From: Actinacidiphila paucisporea
Lineage (GTDB): Bacteria; Actinomycetota; Actinomycetes; Streptomycetales; Streptomycetaceae
Direction of reading: 5' to 3'
NCBI RefSeq assembly: GCF_900142575.1
Contig: NZ_FRBI01000037.1
Span: 1-56,546 of the forward strand
DNA: 56,546 nt
Shown here: in pieces, positions 11,269-20,160 of the stretch
Layout: each line of letters starts with the position of its first letter
Numbering within the stretch: position 1 is the first letter of the stretch
Position numbers and translations under genes: made by a program
Notes under the pieces: model-generated
The model's database searches: none
What the model saw: the letters and a program-made list of their open reading frames with translations, nothing else
What the model was told of the DNA's origin: nothing

Positions 11269-13892
11269 CCACGCCGTCGGCGCGGCCGACCCCCTTCCCA
11301 CCCGCACCTGACGCGTCCGTACCGCCCGAGGAGAAGCCGACCGTGACCCACGAACCGACCGCCCGCGACGGCGCCCTCCCCGAGGCCACGGCCCGCGGCT
11401 ACACCGCGGCCACCCCCCACCCCGCAGCCTCCGGCTCGGCCCCCCGACCGCCCGCTGCCGCGGAGGGCGCCCTTCAGGGGCGCGGGGAACTGCGCGACCA
11501 GCCCACCACCGGCCGTCGGTCCGGAGACGACAGCAACAGCCCCACCGGGCCGGTGACGACCCGCGCCACCGCGGAGGCTGAGCGCGCAGTTCCCCGCGCC
11601 CCTGAAGGGCGCACCCCCCAGCCCAACAGCACCCCCGCAGGGGAAGGGCGCGCGCCCGAGCGCAACGGCACCCCCGCAGGGGCAGAGGCCGACCGCGAGG
11701 GCACCCTCGCAGCGGAGGACCGTCGGAGACTGCTGGCCGGGGAGCACCACGACCCGCACGCGCTCCTCGGGGCGCACCCCGAGTCGAAGGGGATCAGGAT
11801 CCGGGCGCTGCGCCCGTACGCGACCGGCGTCGCGGTGGTCACCGCGAACGGCGACCGGGTCGAGACGGCCCCGGAGGGCGACGGCCTGTTCTCCGTCCTG
11901 CTGCCGGGAACCGAGGTCCCCGGCTACCGCCTGGCGGTGGCCTACGAGGGCGCGGACGAGATCCTCACCGAGGACCCCTACCGGTTCCTGCCGTCGCTCG
12001 GCGAGCTGGACCTGCACCTCATCGGCGAGGGCCGCCACGAGCAGCTGTGGAAGGCCCTCGGCTCCGAGCCGATGACGCACGCCGGTGTGGCCGGCACCCG
12101 GTTCGCCGTGTGGGCGCCGAACGCCCGCGGCGTCCGCCTCGCCGCCGACTTCACCTTCTGGGACGGCACGTCGCTGCCGATGCGCTCGCTCGGCTCGACC
12201 GGTGTGTGGGAGCTGTTCGTGCCGGGCGTCGGCCCGGGGACGGCGTACAAGTACGACATCGCGCGCCCGGACGGCTCGCACGGGATGAAGGCCGACCCGA
12301 TGGCGCGGGCGACCGAGGTGCCGCCGGCGACCGCGTCGGTGGTGACGGAGTCGGCGTACGAGTGGGACGACGCGGAGTGGATGGCGCGCCGCGCGGACAC
12401 GCCCGTGCACCGCGCGCCCTTCTCGGTCTACGAGGTGCACCTGCCGTCCTGGCGTCCTGGGCTGAGCTACCGCGAGCTGGCCGAGCAGCTGCCCGCGTAC
12501 GTCAAGGACCTCGGCTTCACGCACGTGGAGCTGATGCCGGTCGCCGGACACCCCTTCAGCGGGTCGTGGGGCTACCAGGTCACCTCCTACTACGCCCCGA
12601 TGCCGCGGCAGGGCTCGCCGGACGACTTCCGGTACCTGGTGGACGCGCTGCACCGGGCCGGCATCGGCGTGATCATGGACTGGGTGCCGGCGCACTTCCC
12701 GAAGGACGAGTGGGCGCTGGCGCGCTTCGACGGTGAGCCGCTGTACGAGCCGGCCGACCCGCGGCGGGCCGAGCACCCGGACTGGGGCACCCTGGAGTTC
12801 GACTTCGGCCGTACCGAGGTGCGCAACTTCCTGGTGGCCAACGCCGTGTACTGGTGCGAGGACTTCCATATCGACGGGCTGCGGGTGGACGCGGTGGCCT
12901 CGATGCTCTACCTGGACTACTCCCGCGAGGGCGGCGACTGGCTGCCCAACATCCACGGCGGCCGGGAGAACCTGGACGCGGTGGCCTTCCTGCAGGAGAT
13001 GAACGCCACCGTCTACCGCCGCTGCCCCGGCGTGATCACGATCGCCGAGGAGTCCACCGCCTGGGACGGCGTCACGCGCGCCACCCACCATGTCGGCCAC
13101 ACCGGCTTCGGCGGCCTCGGCTTCGGCCTGAAGTGGAACATGGGCTGGATGCACGACTCGCTCGGCTACATCGGCCACGAGCCGGTGCACCGCAAGTACC
13201 ACCACGACGAGATGACGTTCTCGATGGTGTACGCGTACAGCGAGAACTACGTGCTGCCGATCTCGCACGACGAGGTCGTGCACGGCAAGGGCTCGCTGGT
13301 CAGCAAGGTGCCGGGCGACTGGTGGCAGCAGCGGGCCACGCTCCGGGCGTATCTGGGCTTCATGTGGTCCCACCCGGGCAAGCAACTGCTGTTCATGGGC
13401 CAGGAGTTCGCACAGGGCGCGGAGTGGTCGCACGAGAGCGGCCCGGACTGGTGGCTGGTGGACCCGGAGTATTCCGCGGCCGGCGACCACCGCGGGGTGC
13501 GCGACCTGGTGCGCGAGCTGAACACCGTCTACACGGCCACGCCCGCGCTGTGGCAGAGCGACACCGACCCGGCCGGCTTCGAGTGGATCGAAGGCGGCGC
13601 GGCCGAGGACAACGTCTTCGCCTTCCTGCGTTTCGACGCGGCCGGCGAACCGCTGCTGTGCGTCAGCAACTTCTCGCCGGTCGTACGGGACGGCTACCGC
13701 CTCGGCTCCCCCGCCGCGGTGTGGACGCCGGTGCTGAACACCGACGAACTGCGCTTCGGCGGCAGCGGGGTGGCGCTGCCCGACCAGATCAAGACCGAGG
13801 CCTCGCCCTGGCACGGCCGCCCGCACAGCGTCACCCTGGCGCTGCCGCCGCTGTCCACGGTGTGGCTGCGCCCCGAGACGCCGGGCCGATGA
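11265..13892 (+). CDS. glgB: 1,4-alpha-glucan branching enzyme GlgB with a repeat-derived N-terminal linker
   Basis: This is an 875-residue protein if translation starts at ATG 11265 (overlapping the mak stop), or 849 if at GTG 11343, which has a better ribosome site (GAGGAGAAG). The enzyme proper starts near residue 150 (DRRRLLAGEHHDPHALLGAHP), followed by CBM48 and a GH13_9 barrel: YEVHLPSW, DGLRVDAVAS (nucleophile Asp, about 542), IAEESTAWDGV (Glu) and PISHDEVVHGKGSLV (Asp). It makes alpha-1,6 branches. The preceding 110-150 residues are Pro/Thr/Ala/Gly-rich. Much of that segment is the translation of a dispersed palindromic repeat (11467-11612) that keeps the frame open. The family is usually near 730-770 residues, so this extension is the odd feature. 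Confidence 0.92.
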   Translation: MTTPSARPTPFPPAPDASVPPEEKPTVTHEPTARDGALPEATARGYTAATPHPAASGSAPRPPAAAEGALQGRGELRDQPTTGRRSGDDSNSPTGPVTTRATAEAERAVPRAPEGRTPQPNSTPAGEGRAPERNGTPAGAEADREGTLAAEDRRRLLAGEHHDPHALLGAHPESKGIRIRALRPYATGVAVVTANGDRVETAPEGDGLFSVLLPGTEVPGYRLAVAYEGADEILTEDPYRFLPSLGELDLHLIGEGRHEQLWKALGSEPMTHAGVAGTRFAVWAPNARGVRLAADFTFWDGTSLPMRSLGSTGVWELFVPGVGPGTAYKYDIARPDGSHGMKADPMARATEVPPATASVVTESAYEWDDAEWMARRADTPVHRAPFSVYEVHLPSWRPGLSYRELAEQLPAYVKDLGFTHVELMPVAGHPFSGSWGYQVTSYYAPMPRQGSPDDFRYLVDALHRAGIGVIMDWVPAHFPKDEWALARFDGEPLYEPADPRRAEHPDWGTLEFDFGRTEVRNFLVANAVYWCEDFHIDGLRVDAVASMLYLDYSREGGDWLPNIHGGRENLDAVAFLQEMNATVYRRCPGVITIAEESTAWDGVTRATHHVGHTGFGGLGFGLKWNMGWMHDSLGYIGHEPVHRKYHHDEMTFSMVYAYSENYVLPISHDEVVHGKGSLVSKVPGDWWQQRATLRAYLGFMWSHPGKQLLFMGQEFAQGAEWSHESGPDWWLVDPEYSAAGDHRGVRDLVRELNTVYTATPALWQSDTDPAGFEWIEGGAAEDNVFAFLRFDAAGEPLLCVSNFSPVVRDGYRLGSPAAVWTPVLNTDELRFGGSGVALPDQIKTEASPWHGRPHSVTLALPPLSTVWLRPETPGR
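11467..11612. repeat. Dispersed palindromic repeat, copy B, inside the glgB coding region
   Basis: Thirty-nucleotide arms 11467-11496 and 11583-11612 are perfect inverse complements (core AGGGGCGCGGGGAACTGCGC), separated by 86 nt. The interior matches copy A at 2357-2457 in the same order and orientation. Repeats with this arm sequence are common between genes in Streptomyces genomes. This one is 146 bp long, lies wholly in a coding frame and introduces no stop. Confidence 0.85.
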
Positions 13893-13900
13893 CCGCGGCA

Positions 13901-13929
13901 TGGCCCGGAGTTTGCCAAATCCTGGGCCA
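13901..13929 (+). terminator. Possible weak terminator after glgB
   Basis: TGGCCC (13901-13906) pairs with GGGCCA (13924-13929), extendable by two G-C pairs across a bulged T. It lies 8 nt after the glgB stop. The loop is long, so the call is weak. Confidence 0.35.
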
Positions 13930-13989
13930 CTAGCGGCAGTTGGGCCGGAGCGGGCTCGCTTACCCTGGCCGTGACCGAGGGGGACAGTC

Positions 13990-14349
13990 ATGGGCAAGCC
14001 GCTGCTCCGGCTCACCGCGGCCGATCTGACCGGCCTGGCGGGCGACATGAGCGAGGCCGAGCGGGAGATCGAGGCCGTCGAGCGGCAGTTGACGTCGCTC
14101 GCGGAGGCCGCGGAGGCGTGCTGGTACAGCGACGCGGCCACCGAATACCACGACATCCACCGGCGGGTGGTCGCGGACGCGGTCACCGTGCGGCGGACGC
14201 TGGCCTTCGTCAAGGAGGCGGTCGAGCTGAGCCGGGACGGTTTCAGCGAGCAGGACCTGGAGACCCTGGAGTCGTTCCGCGAGCTCCAGGTCGGCCAGGA
14301 CGCGCCGCCGTCCGCGAACCCGCCGCACAGCGGCATCGCGGACCTCTAG
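13990..14349 (+). CDS. Small helical protein heading a WXG100-type cassette
   Basis: This 119-residue protein is almost entirely alpha-helical with heptad-like spacing, and has a central CWYSDAATEYHDIH segment in a helix-turn-helix context. It resembles the long WXG100-like proteins that precede ESX/type VII secretion partners in actinomycetes, although the strict W-x-G is WYS here. GAGGGGG precedes the ATG. It is 35 nt upstream of a clear WXG100 gene on the same strand and probably forms a hairpin partner or chaperone for the downstream toxin-like product. Exact family membership was not tested. Confidence 0.7.
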   Translation: MGKPLLRLTAADLTGLAGDMSEAEREIEAVERQLTSLAEAAEACWYSDAATEYHDIHRRVVADAVTVRRTLAFVKEAVELSRDGFSEQDLETLESFRELQVGQDAPPSANPPHSGIADL

Positions 14350-14384
14350 CACGGGGCGGCGCAAGAGCGACGGGGGGACACATC

Positions 14385-14681
14385 ATGACATCACGCCTGA
14401 AGGTCGAACTGACCGCGCTCGCCGAACTCGCGAGCGGCCTCAAGGGCAGCGCCGACACCCTGGACGACCTGCTGACCAGGTTGGACACCGGTATGAAGCG
14501 CTTCGAGAACGCCTGGGAGGGCGAGGCGCGCGACCGCTTCCGCACGGTCTTCGCCCAGTGGCGGCAGACGTCCGCCGACCTCCACCGGATGCTGGACGAG
14601 ATGCACCACGTCACCCACACCGCGCACGGCAACTACCACGCCGCGGAGACCGCGAACCTGCGCATCTGGGGCGGAAGGTGA
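14385..14681 (+). CDS. WXG100 family type VII secretion protein
   Basis: This 98-residue two-helix protein has the defining W-x-G turn (NAWEGEARDRF, about residues 44-54) and flanking helices LAELASGLKGSADTLDDLL and LHRMLDEMHHVTHTAHGNY. Length and motif match ESAT-6/CFP-10-like partners, which dimerise and guide effectors to ESX/EccC machines. The start has a GGGGGG ribosome site. Its stop overlaps the GTG start of the broken toxin-like gene (GTGA), a classic arrangement for toxin and partner. No secretion ATPase gene is present nearby. Confidence 0.85.
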   Translation: MTSRLKVELTALAELASGLKGSADTLDDLLTRLDTGMKRFENAWEGEARDRFRTVFAQWRQTSADLHRMLDEMHHVTHTAHGNYHAAETANLRIWGGR

Positions 14682-15551
14682 GCTGGGGCGAGCCGACCGG
14701 GCCGATAGACGTCACGCCGTCCGACCTGAACGAGGCGGCGACGACCTTCGCCGGCGGCCAGACCCGGCTCGACGGCATCGCGGACGCCCTGACCACGGCG
14801 CTGAACGCCGCCGCGGGCATGGCCGGCGACGTGCACCCGGCTGGCCTCGGTGTGCGACGCCTTCGCGCACGCCATCGACCAGGCGCACAGCGAGTTCGAG
14901 CACAAGATGACCGAGGCGGGCCTGGCCATCGGGGTCACCACCGCGCTGGGCGTCCTCGGCACGGTCTTCACCCTCGGCGGCTCCGACGCGGGCGCCGCGG
15001 CCCTGGACGCCGGTGAGGCCGCCGCCCTGTTCGCCTCGGTGGACGGCATCCTGGACGCCGCCATGGCCGACTACGCCGCCGAGGGCATCGCCGAACTGGA
15101 GACGGTCCTCGCCTCCGCCGCGGAGGAGGTACCCGAGGTCGAGGCGGTGGACGCCGAGACCACCGAGGTCTCCGAGGCCCTGGACCGCGAGATGGCCGAC
15201 GCCGAGGCGCGCGGCGGCGGCTCGGGCGGCGGCGGCCGCGGCGGCAAGCCCCCGACCGGCGGCGACCCGCCGCCGGACGACCCGGCGGGGGACGGTGACA
15301 GCACCGATCCCCGGGACGTGCACGGCGCCAACCGGCTGGGCCGCGGTGTGGACGTGGACGACGTCTGGAAGAACGGCGACCTCTAGATCCAGAACGACGG
15401 CCAGCTGGTGAAGGTCCTGGAGACCGGCAACGGGAAATACGATGTCGTCGTCCGCGACATGTCCAACCCGTCAGGGGCACCGACCACGGTGATCAAGGAC
15501 GCGACCGAGCGGTACATCGAGAACAAGCTGGCGAACGGACTGTGGGAATGA
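14678..15551 (+). pseudogene. Decayed WXG-like polymorphic toxin gene (frameshift plus TAG)
   Basis: Three segments together look like one gene. From GTG 14678 the first frame encodes VTPSDLNEAATTFAGGQTRL and further WXG-like helix up to about 14835. The coding signal then moves to another frame, continuing ASVCDAFAHAIDQAHSEFEH, a hydrophobic segment (GLAIGVTTALGVLGTVFTLG), an acidic helix and a Gly/Pro-rich linker. That frame meets TAG at 15384-15386, yet strong coding bias continues without another stop to TGA 15549-15551, giving a 54-residue tail with YDVVVRDMSNPSGAPTTVIK. The layout (WXG-like head, linker, compact C-terminal domain, small gene overlapping the stop) fits a type VII-exported polymorphic toxin. 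The C-terminal family is not recognised. Sequencing error could explain one lesion but less easily both. Confidence 0.7.
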
Positions 15552-15757
15552 GTGCTGTGGACGACCTGGAACCGCTCGACGTCTCCGAGCGGTTGCGCTG
15601 CTGCGTCTGCGGCGACGACACGACGGACGCCGACGACTACGTCCAGCTGACGGTGAGCGCCGAGGGCAGCGACGCCCGGCAGGCGCTGGGCGCCCACGCC
15701 GAGCACCTCAACCAGGTGCTGGCGCGCGGCTTCAGCGTGGAAGTGCGCCTCATGTGA
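15548..15757 (+). CDS. Small putative immunity protein, possibly zinc-binding
   Basis: The ATG at 15548 overlaps the stop of the preceding toxin-like frame (ATGA), giving 69 residues. Residues 18-21 form CCVC (a CxxC pair) and residues 50-53 HAEH (HxxH), which could bind zinc. The tail is LARGFSVEVRLM. The tight overlap with a toxin-like 3' end is the main reason for suggesting immunity. It is intact while the toxin gene is broken. Family not recognised. Confidence 0.55.
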   Translation: MSAVDDLEPLDVSERLRCCVCGDDTTDADDYVQLTVSAEGSDARQALGAHAEHLNQVLARGFSVEVRLM

Positions 15758-15779
15758 GCCCGCGGGACCCGCCGCCGGG

Positions 15780-16805
15780 TCAGAAGACCGACTCGGCCTC
15801 CTCCATGCGGTCCTCGGGGACCGTCTTGAGGTACGTGATCGCGTCGGCCAGCGGGACCATGTCGACGCGGGTGCCGTGCAGGGCGGTCATATGGCCGAAG
15901 GCGCCCTTGTGGGCGGCCTCGACGGCGTGCCAGCCGAAGCGGGTGGCCAGCACCCGGTCGTAGGCGGTGGGGACGCCGCCGCGCTGGACGTGGCCGAGGA
16001 TGACCGGGCGGGCCTCCTTGCCGAGCCGGCGTTCCAGCTCGCGGGCCAGGGTGGTGCCGATGCCCTGGAAGCGCTCATGGCCGAACTTGTCGATGTCGCC
16101 GACGCCGTAGTCCATGGTGTCCTTCGCCGGGTGGGCGCCCTCGGCGACGCAGACGACGGCGAATTTCTTGCCGCGGGCGAAGCGCTCGGTGACCATGTCG
16201 ACCAGGTCGGCGGGGTCGAAGGGTCGCTCGGGGACGCAGATGCCGTGCGCGCCGCCCGCCATGCCGGCCTCCAGGGCGATCCAGCCGGCGTGCCGGCCCA
16301 TCACCTCCACGACCATCACCCGCTGGTGGGACTCCGCGGTGGTCTTGAGCCGGTCGATGGCCTCGGTCGCGACGGTGACCGCGGTGTCGAAGCCGAAGGT
16401 GCGGTCGGTGCCGTTGATGTCGTTGTCGATGGTCTTGGGCACCCCGACGACCGGCATCCCGGCGTCGGACAGCATCCGGGCGGCGGTCAGCGTGCCCTCG
16501 CCGCCGATCGGGATGAGGACGTCCAGGCCGTAGCGGGCGCACAGCTCGTCGGCCTTCGCCGCGGCCTCCCGCAGCCGGCCGCGCTCCAGGCGGGCCGAGC
16601 CGAGCACGGTGCCGCCGCGGGCCAGGATGCCGCTGACGGAGTTGAGGTCGAGCGGGCGGAAGCGGCCTTCGAGCAGGCCGACGAAACCGTCCTCGAAGCC
16701 GATGACCTCGTCCGTGTGCCCGGTCAGCGCGCGGTGCACGACCGACCGGATGACGGCGTTGAGGCCGGGGCAGTCGCCGCCGGCGGTGAGGACTCCGATA
16801 CGCAT
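15780..16805 (-). CDS. pfkA: 6-phosphofructokinase
   Basis: This 341-residue phosphofructokinase phosphorylates fructose-6-phosphate in glycolysis. It shows TAGGDCPGLN at the N-terminus, GGEGTL (101-106), PKTIDNDING (123-132; catalytic Asp127), MGRHAGW and the substrate motif PERPF. Gly104 combined with Lys124 is the mixed signature of actinobacterial ATP-dependent enzymes (PPi enzymes usually have Asp104/Lys124, classical ATP enzymes Gly104/Gly124). GGAGA precedes the ATG. The dehydrogenase gene lies 75 nt upstream on the same strand, so co-transcription is possible. Confidence 0.95.
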   Translation of the reverse strand: MRIGVLTAGGDCPGLNAVIRSVVHRALTGHTDEVIGFEDGFVGLLEGRFRPLDLNSVSGILARGGTVLGSARLERGRLREAAAKADELCARYGLDVLIPIGGEGTLTAARMLSDAGMPVVGVPKTIDNDINGTDRTFGFDTAVTVATEAIDRLKTTAESHQRVMVVEVMGRHAGWIALEAGMAGGAHGICVPERPFDPADLVDMVTERFARGKKFAVVCVAEGAHPAKDTMDYGVGDIDKFGHERFQGIGTTLARELERRLGKEARPVILGHVQRGGVPTAYDRVLATRFGWHAVEAAHKGAFGHMTALHGTRVDMVPLADAITYLKTVPEDRMEEAESVF

Positions 16806-16880
16806 GGGCGGATGTCTCCAGAAGAGGGTTCACGGTTGCTTCGGGGTACTTCCCGGGCGCCCGCGGGCGCTGAGGGACGC

Positions 16881-17876
16881 TCAGGGACGCGGGATCAGGG
16901 TGCTCTCGGTGATCCGGCCGGCCACGTAGTCGTTCACATTGCGCAGCGTCGCCGCGACGATCTCCTCGACGGCGTCCACCGTGTAGTACGCCTGGTGGGA
17001 GCTGATCAGCACGTTGGTGAAGGTCAGCAGCCTGGCCAGCACGTCGTCCGTCATGACCTCCAGCGACTTGTCGTAGAAGAAGACCCCGGCCTCCTCCTCG
17101 TAGACGTCCAGGCCCACCCCGCCGAGCCGCCCCTCGCGCAGCGTCTCGACCAGGGCGGTGGAGTCGATCAGGGCGCCGCGGCTGGTGTTGATCAGGATGG
17201 CGTCGTCCTTCATCTCGGCCAGCCGCCTGGCGCCGACCAGGTGGTGGGTGGACGGCGCCAGCGGTACGTGCAGGGTGAGCAGGTCCGCCTCCCGGAAGAG
17301 CCTGTCCAGCTCGACGTACTGCATGCCCAGCACTTCGCACTCCGGGTTCGGGGTGATGTCCCAGCCGAGCAGCCGCATGCCGAAGCCGCGGGCGATCGCG
17401 GTGAAGGCGGTGCCGATCCGGCCGGTGCCGATGACGCCGACGGTGCGGTCGTGGAAGTCCCGGCCGAGCAGCCCGTCGAGCCGGAAGTCGAAGTCGCGGG
17501 TGCGGCTCGCGGCCCGCACGATCCGCCGGTTCAGCGCCAGCGCCAGGGTCCAGGCGAACTCGGCGACCGAGTACGGAGAGTAGGCGGCGACCCGGGCGAC
17601 GGTCATGCCGAGCCGCTCGGCGTGGGCCAGGTCGATGTTGTTGTAGCCGGTGGAGCGCTGGGTGATCAGCCGGGTGCCGCCCCGTACCAGCCCCTCCAGG
17701 ACCGGCGCGTCCAGCACCGCGTTGACGCTGGTGGAGACCGCCTCGTAGCCGGCGGCCAGCGGCAGCGTGTCGGCGGTGAGGGTGGGCTCCAGGCAGCGGA
17801 TGTCGTGCCGCCCGGCGAACGCGGCCTCCAGCAGGGGCCGCTCGTCACGCTGCACTCCGGTGGCCAGGACGTCCAT
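16881..17876 (-). CDS. D-2-hydroxyacid (D-lactate-type) dehydrogenase
   Basis: This 331-residue NAD-dependent enzyme has the Rossmann motif GVIGTGRIG (about 147-155), the catalytic Arg in INTSRGALID, Glu in YEEEAGVFF, and His in SSHQAYYT near residue 295. Over its length it resembles bacterial fermentative D-lactate dehydrogenases (STGYNNIDL and SPYSVAEFAW are characteristic). It would reduce pyruvate to D-lactate, fitting the neighbouring glycolytic and acetate genes. GAGGAGGG lies 8 nt upstream of the ATG. Confidence 0.9.
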   Translation of the reverse strand: MDVLATGVQRDERPLLEAAFAGRHDIRCLEPTLTADTLPLAAGYEAVSTSVNAVLDAPVLEGLVRGGTRLITQRSTGYNNIDLAHAERLGMTVARVAAYSPYSVAEFAWTLALALNRRIVRAASRTRDFDFRLDGLLGRDFHDRTVGVIGTGRIGTAFTAIARGFGMRLLGWDITPNPECEVLGMQYVELDRLFREADLLTLHVPLAPSTHHLVGARRLAEMKDDAILINTSRGALIDSTALVETLREGRLGGVGLDVYEEEAGVFFYDKSLEVMTDDVLARLLTFTNVLISSHQAYYTVDAVEEIVAATLRNVNDYVAGRITESTLIPRP

Positions 17877-18075
17877 CGCACGGCCCTCCTCGCTCGCTCG
17901 TCGTGGGCCCCCCTCACCCTAAGTGCACAGTGCGGCGATCCCCCGCAGCCCGCACCCGGGCGGGCCGCACGGCCGCACGCCGGTGCGGGGCGCCCCCCTC
18001 GGCGGGCGACGCGCGGGCGGGCACGTTAGCGTCAGGACGTAACCGGCGCAGGGGCAGAGGGATCGGAGTCTTGGG

Positions 18076-20160
18076 GTGACGCGCAGCGTCTATGTCACGG
18101 GGATCGGCCGCGGGGACGGCCGCCAGGTCGTCGAGCTTGGGGTGATGGAGCTGCTGACCCGGCAGGTGGACCGGGTCGGGATCTACCGCCCGATGGTGCA
18201 CGACACCCCCGACCGCATCTTCGAGCTGCTGCGCAGCCGCTACCGGCTGGTGCAGGACCCGGCGACGGTCTTCGGCATGGGGTACGAGGAGGCCGCCGCG
18301 CTCCAGGCGGAGCAGGGCCAGGAGGCGCTGACGGCCCGGCTGGTCGAGGGCTACCTGCGGGTCGCCGAGGACTACGAGACGGTGCTGATCCTCGGCTCCG
18401 ACTTCGCCGGCACCAACCTGCCGGCCGAGCTGGGGGTCAACGCGCGGCTGGCCAACGAGTGCGGCGCCTCGGTGCTGCCGGTGATCGGCGGGCGGGCGCA
18501 GAGCGCCGAGTCGGTGGCCGCCGAGGTGCGCAACGCGCACCACGCGTACACCAACCTGGGCTGCGACGTGATCGCGATGGTCGCCAACCGGGTGGACCCG
18601 GCCGAGGTCGCCGAGGCCGCGGAGCGGCTCAGCCGCGCCCCGGAGGTCCCGGTGTACGTGCTCCCGGACGAGCCCGCGCTGGCCGCGCCGACGGTCGCGC
18701 AGATCGCCGAGACGCTCGGCGCCGAGGTGCTGCTGGGCGACGACGCGGGACTGGCCAGGGACGCGCTGGACTTCGTCTTCGGCGGGGCGATGCTGCCCAC
18801 CTTCCTGCCGAAGCTGACGCCGGGGTGCGTGGTGGTCACCCCCGGCGACCGGGCCGATCTGATCATCGGGTCGCTGGCCGCGCACTCGGCGGGCTCGCCG
18901 CCCATCGCCGGGGTGCTGCTGACGCTGGACGAGCGGCCCGGACCCGACATCCTGGCGCTGGCCAACCGGCTCGCCCCCGGCACCCCGGTGCTCGCGGTCG
19001 CGACCGGGTCCTTCACCACCGCGGCCGGCCTGTTCACCCTGGACGGCAAGCTCGGCGCGGGCACCCCGCGCAAGGCGGAGACCGCGCTGGGCCTGTTCGA
19101 GACCCATGTGGACACCGCGGAGCTGACCGAGCGGCTCTCGGTCGCCCGCTCCTCCCGGGTCACCCCGATGATGTTCGAGCACGCGCTGCTGGAGCGGGCG
19201 CGGGCCGACAAGCGGCGGATCGTCCTGCCGGAAGGCGCCGAGGAGCGCATCCTGCGGGCCGCCGAGGTGCTGCTGCGCCGGGGAGTGTGCGAGCTGACGC
19301 TGCTCGGCGAGGAGGACGCGGTACGCAAGAAGGCCGGCGACCTCGGCGTCGCGCTGGACGACCCGGGCCTGCAGATCGTCGACCCGCAGACCTCGCCGCT
19401 GCGGGAACGGTTCGCCTCCCTCTACGCGGAGCTGCGCGCGCACCGCGGGGTGACCTACGAGCTGGCCTACGACGTGGTCGCCGACGTGTCGTACTTCGGC
19501 ACCCTGATGGTCCAGGAGGGCCTGGCCGACGGCATGGTGTCGGGCGCGGTGCACTCCACCGCCGCGACCATCAGGCCGGCCTTCGAGATCATCAAGACCC
19601 GGCCGGGCGCGGCGATCGTCTCGTCGGTCTTCTTCATGTGCCTGGCCGACAAGGTCCTGGTCTACGGCGACTGCGCGGTCAACCCCGACCCGAACGCCGA
19701 GCAGCTGGCGGACATCGCGATCCAGGCCGCCGCCACCGCGGCCCGCTTCGACGTGGAGCCGCGGATCGCGATGCTGTCGTACTCGACCGGCACCTCCGGC
19801 AGCGGCGCCGACGTCGACAAGGTGCGGGCCGCCACCGAGCTGGTGCGCGAGCGGCGCCCCGAGCTGCTGGTGGAGGGCCCGATCCAGTACGACGCGGCCG
19901 TGGCGCCGTCGGTCGCGGCCACCAAGATGCCGGGCTCGGCGGTCGCCGGGCAGGCGACGGTGCTGGTCTTCCCCGACCTGAACACCGGGAACAACACCTA
20001 CAAGGCCGTGCAGCGCTCGGCCGGCGCGGTCGCCGTCGGCCCGGTGCTCCAGGGCCTGCGCAAGCCGGTCAACGACCTGTCGCGGGGCGCGCTGGTGCAG
20101 GACATCGTCAACACGGTCGCGATCACCGCGATCCAGGCGCAGCAGGGGGAGACGGTATGA
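18076..20160 (+). CDS. pta: Phosphate acetyltransferase, long three-domain form
   Basis: This 694-residue enzyme converts acetyl-CoA and phosphate to acetyl phosphate. The N-terminal BioD-like P-loop-fold region begins RSVYVTGIGRGDGRQ, with a DRTGG-type regulatory domain in the middle. The C-terminal catalytic domain starts around residue 385 (RIVLPEGAEERILRAAEVL) and includes SGAVHSTAATIRPA and YSTGTSGSGADVD. GTG 18076 follows GGAG at 7 nt. A TAGCGT box at 18028-18033 could be its -10. The stop overlaps ackA by 4 nt (ATGA). Confidence 0.95.
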   Translation: MTRSVYVTGIGRGDGRQVVELGVMELLTRQVDRVGIYRPMVHDTPDRIFELLRSRYRLVQDPATVFGMGYEEAAALQAEQGQEALTARLVEGYLRVAEDYETVLILGSDFAGTNLPAELGVNARLANECGASVLPVIGGRAQSAESVAAEVRNAHHAYTNLGCDVIAMVANRVDPAEVAEAAERLSRAPEVPVYVLPDEPALAAPTVAQIAETLGAEVLLGDDAGLARDALDFVFGGAMLPTFLPKLTPGCVVVTPGDRADLIIGSLAAHSAGSPPIAGVLLTLDERPGPDILALANRLAPGTPVLAVATGSFTTAAGLFTLDGKLGAGTPRKAETALGLFETHVDTAELTERLSVARSSRVTPMMFEHALLERARADKRRIVLPEGAEERILRAAEVLLRRGVCELTLLGEEDAVRKKAGDLGVALDDPGLQIVDPQTSPLRERFASLYAELRAHRGVTYELAYDVVADVSYFGTLMVQEGLADGMVSGAVHSTAATIRPAFEIIKTRPGAAIVSSVFFMCLADKVLVYGDCAVNPDPNAEQLADIAIQAAATAARFDVEPRIAMLSYSTGTSGSGADVDKVRAATELVRERRPELLVEGPIQYDAAVAPSVAATKMPGSAVAGQATVLVFPDLNTGNNTYKAVQRSAGAVAVGPVLQGLRKPVNDLSRGALVQDIVNTVAITAIQAQQGETV

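Noticed and set aside
15387..15551. Stop-codon readthrough at TAG 15384 as a deliberate mechanism
   Set aside because: A second lesion (frameshift near 14840) is present in the same gene, so decay is simpler than programmed recoding; no readthrough signal was recognised.
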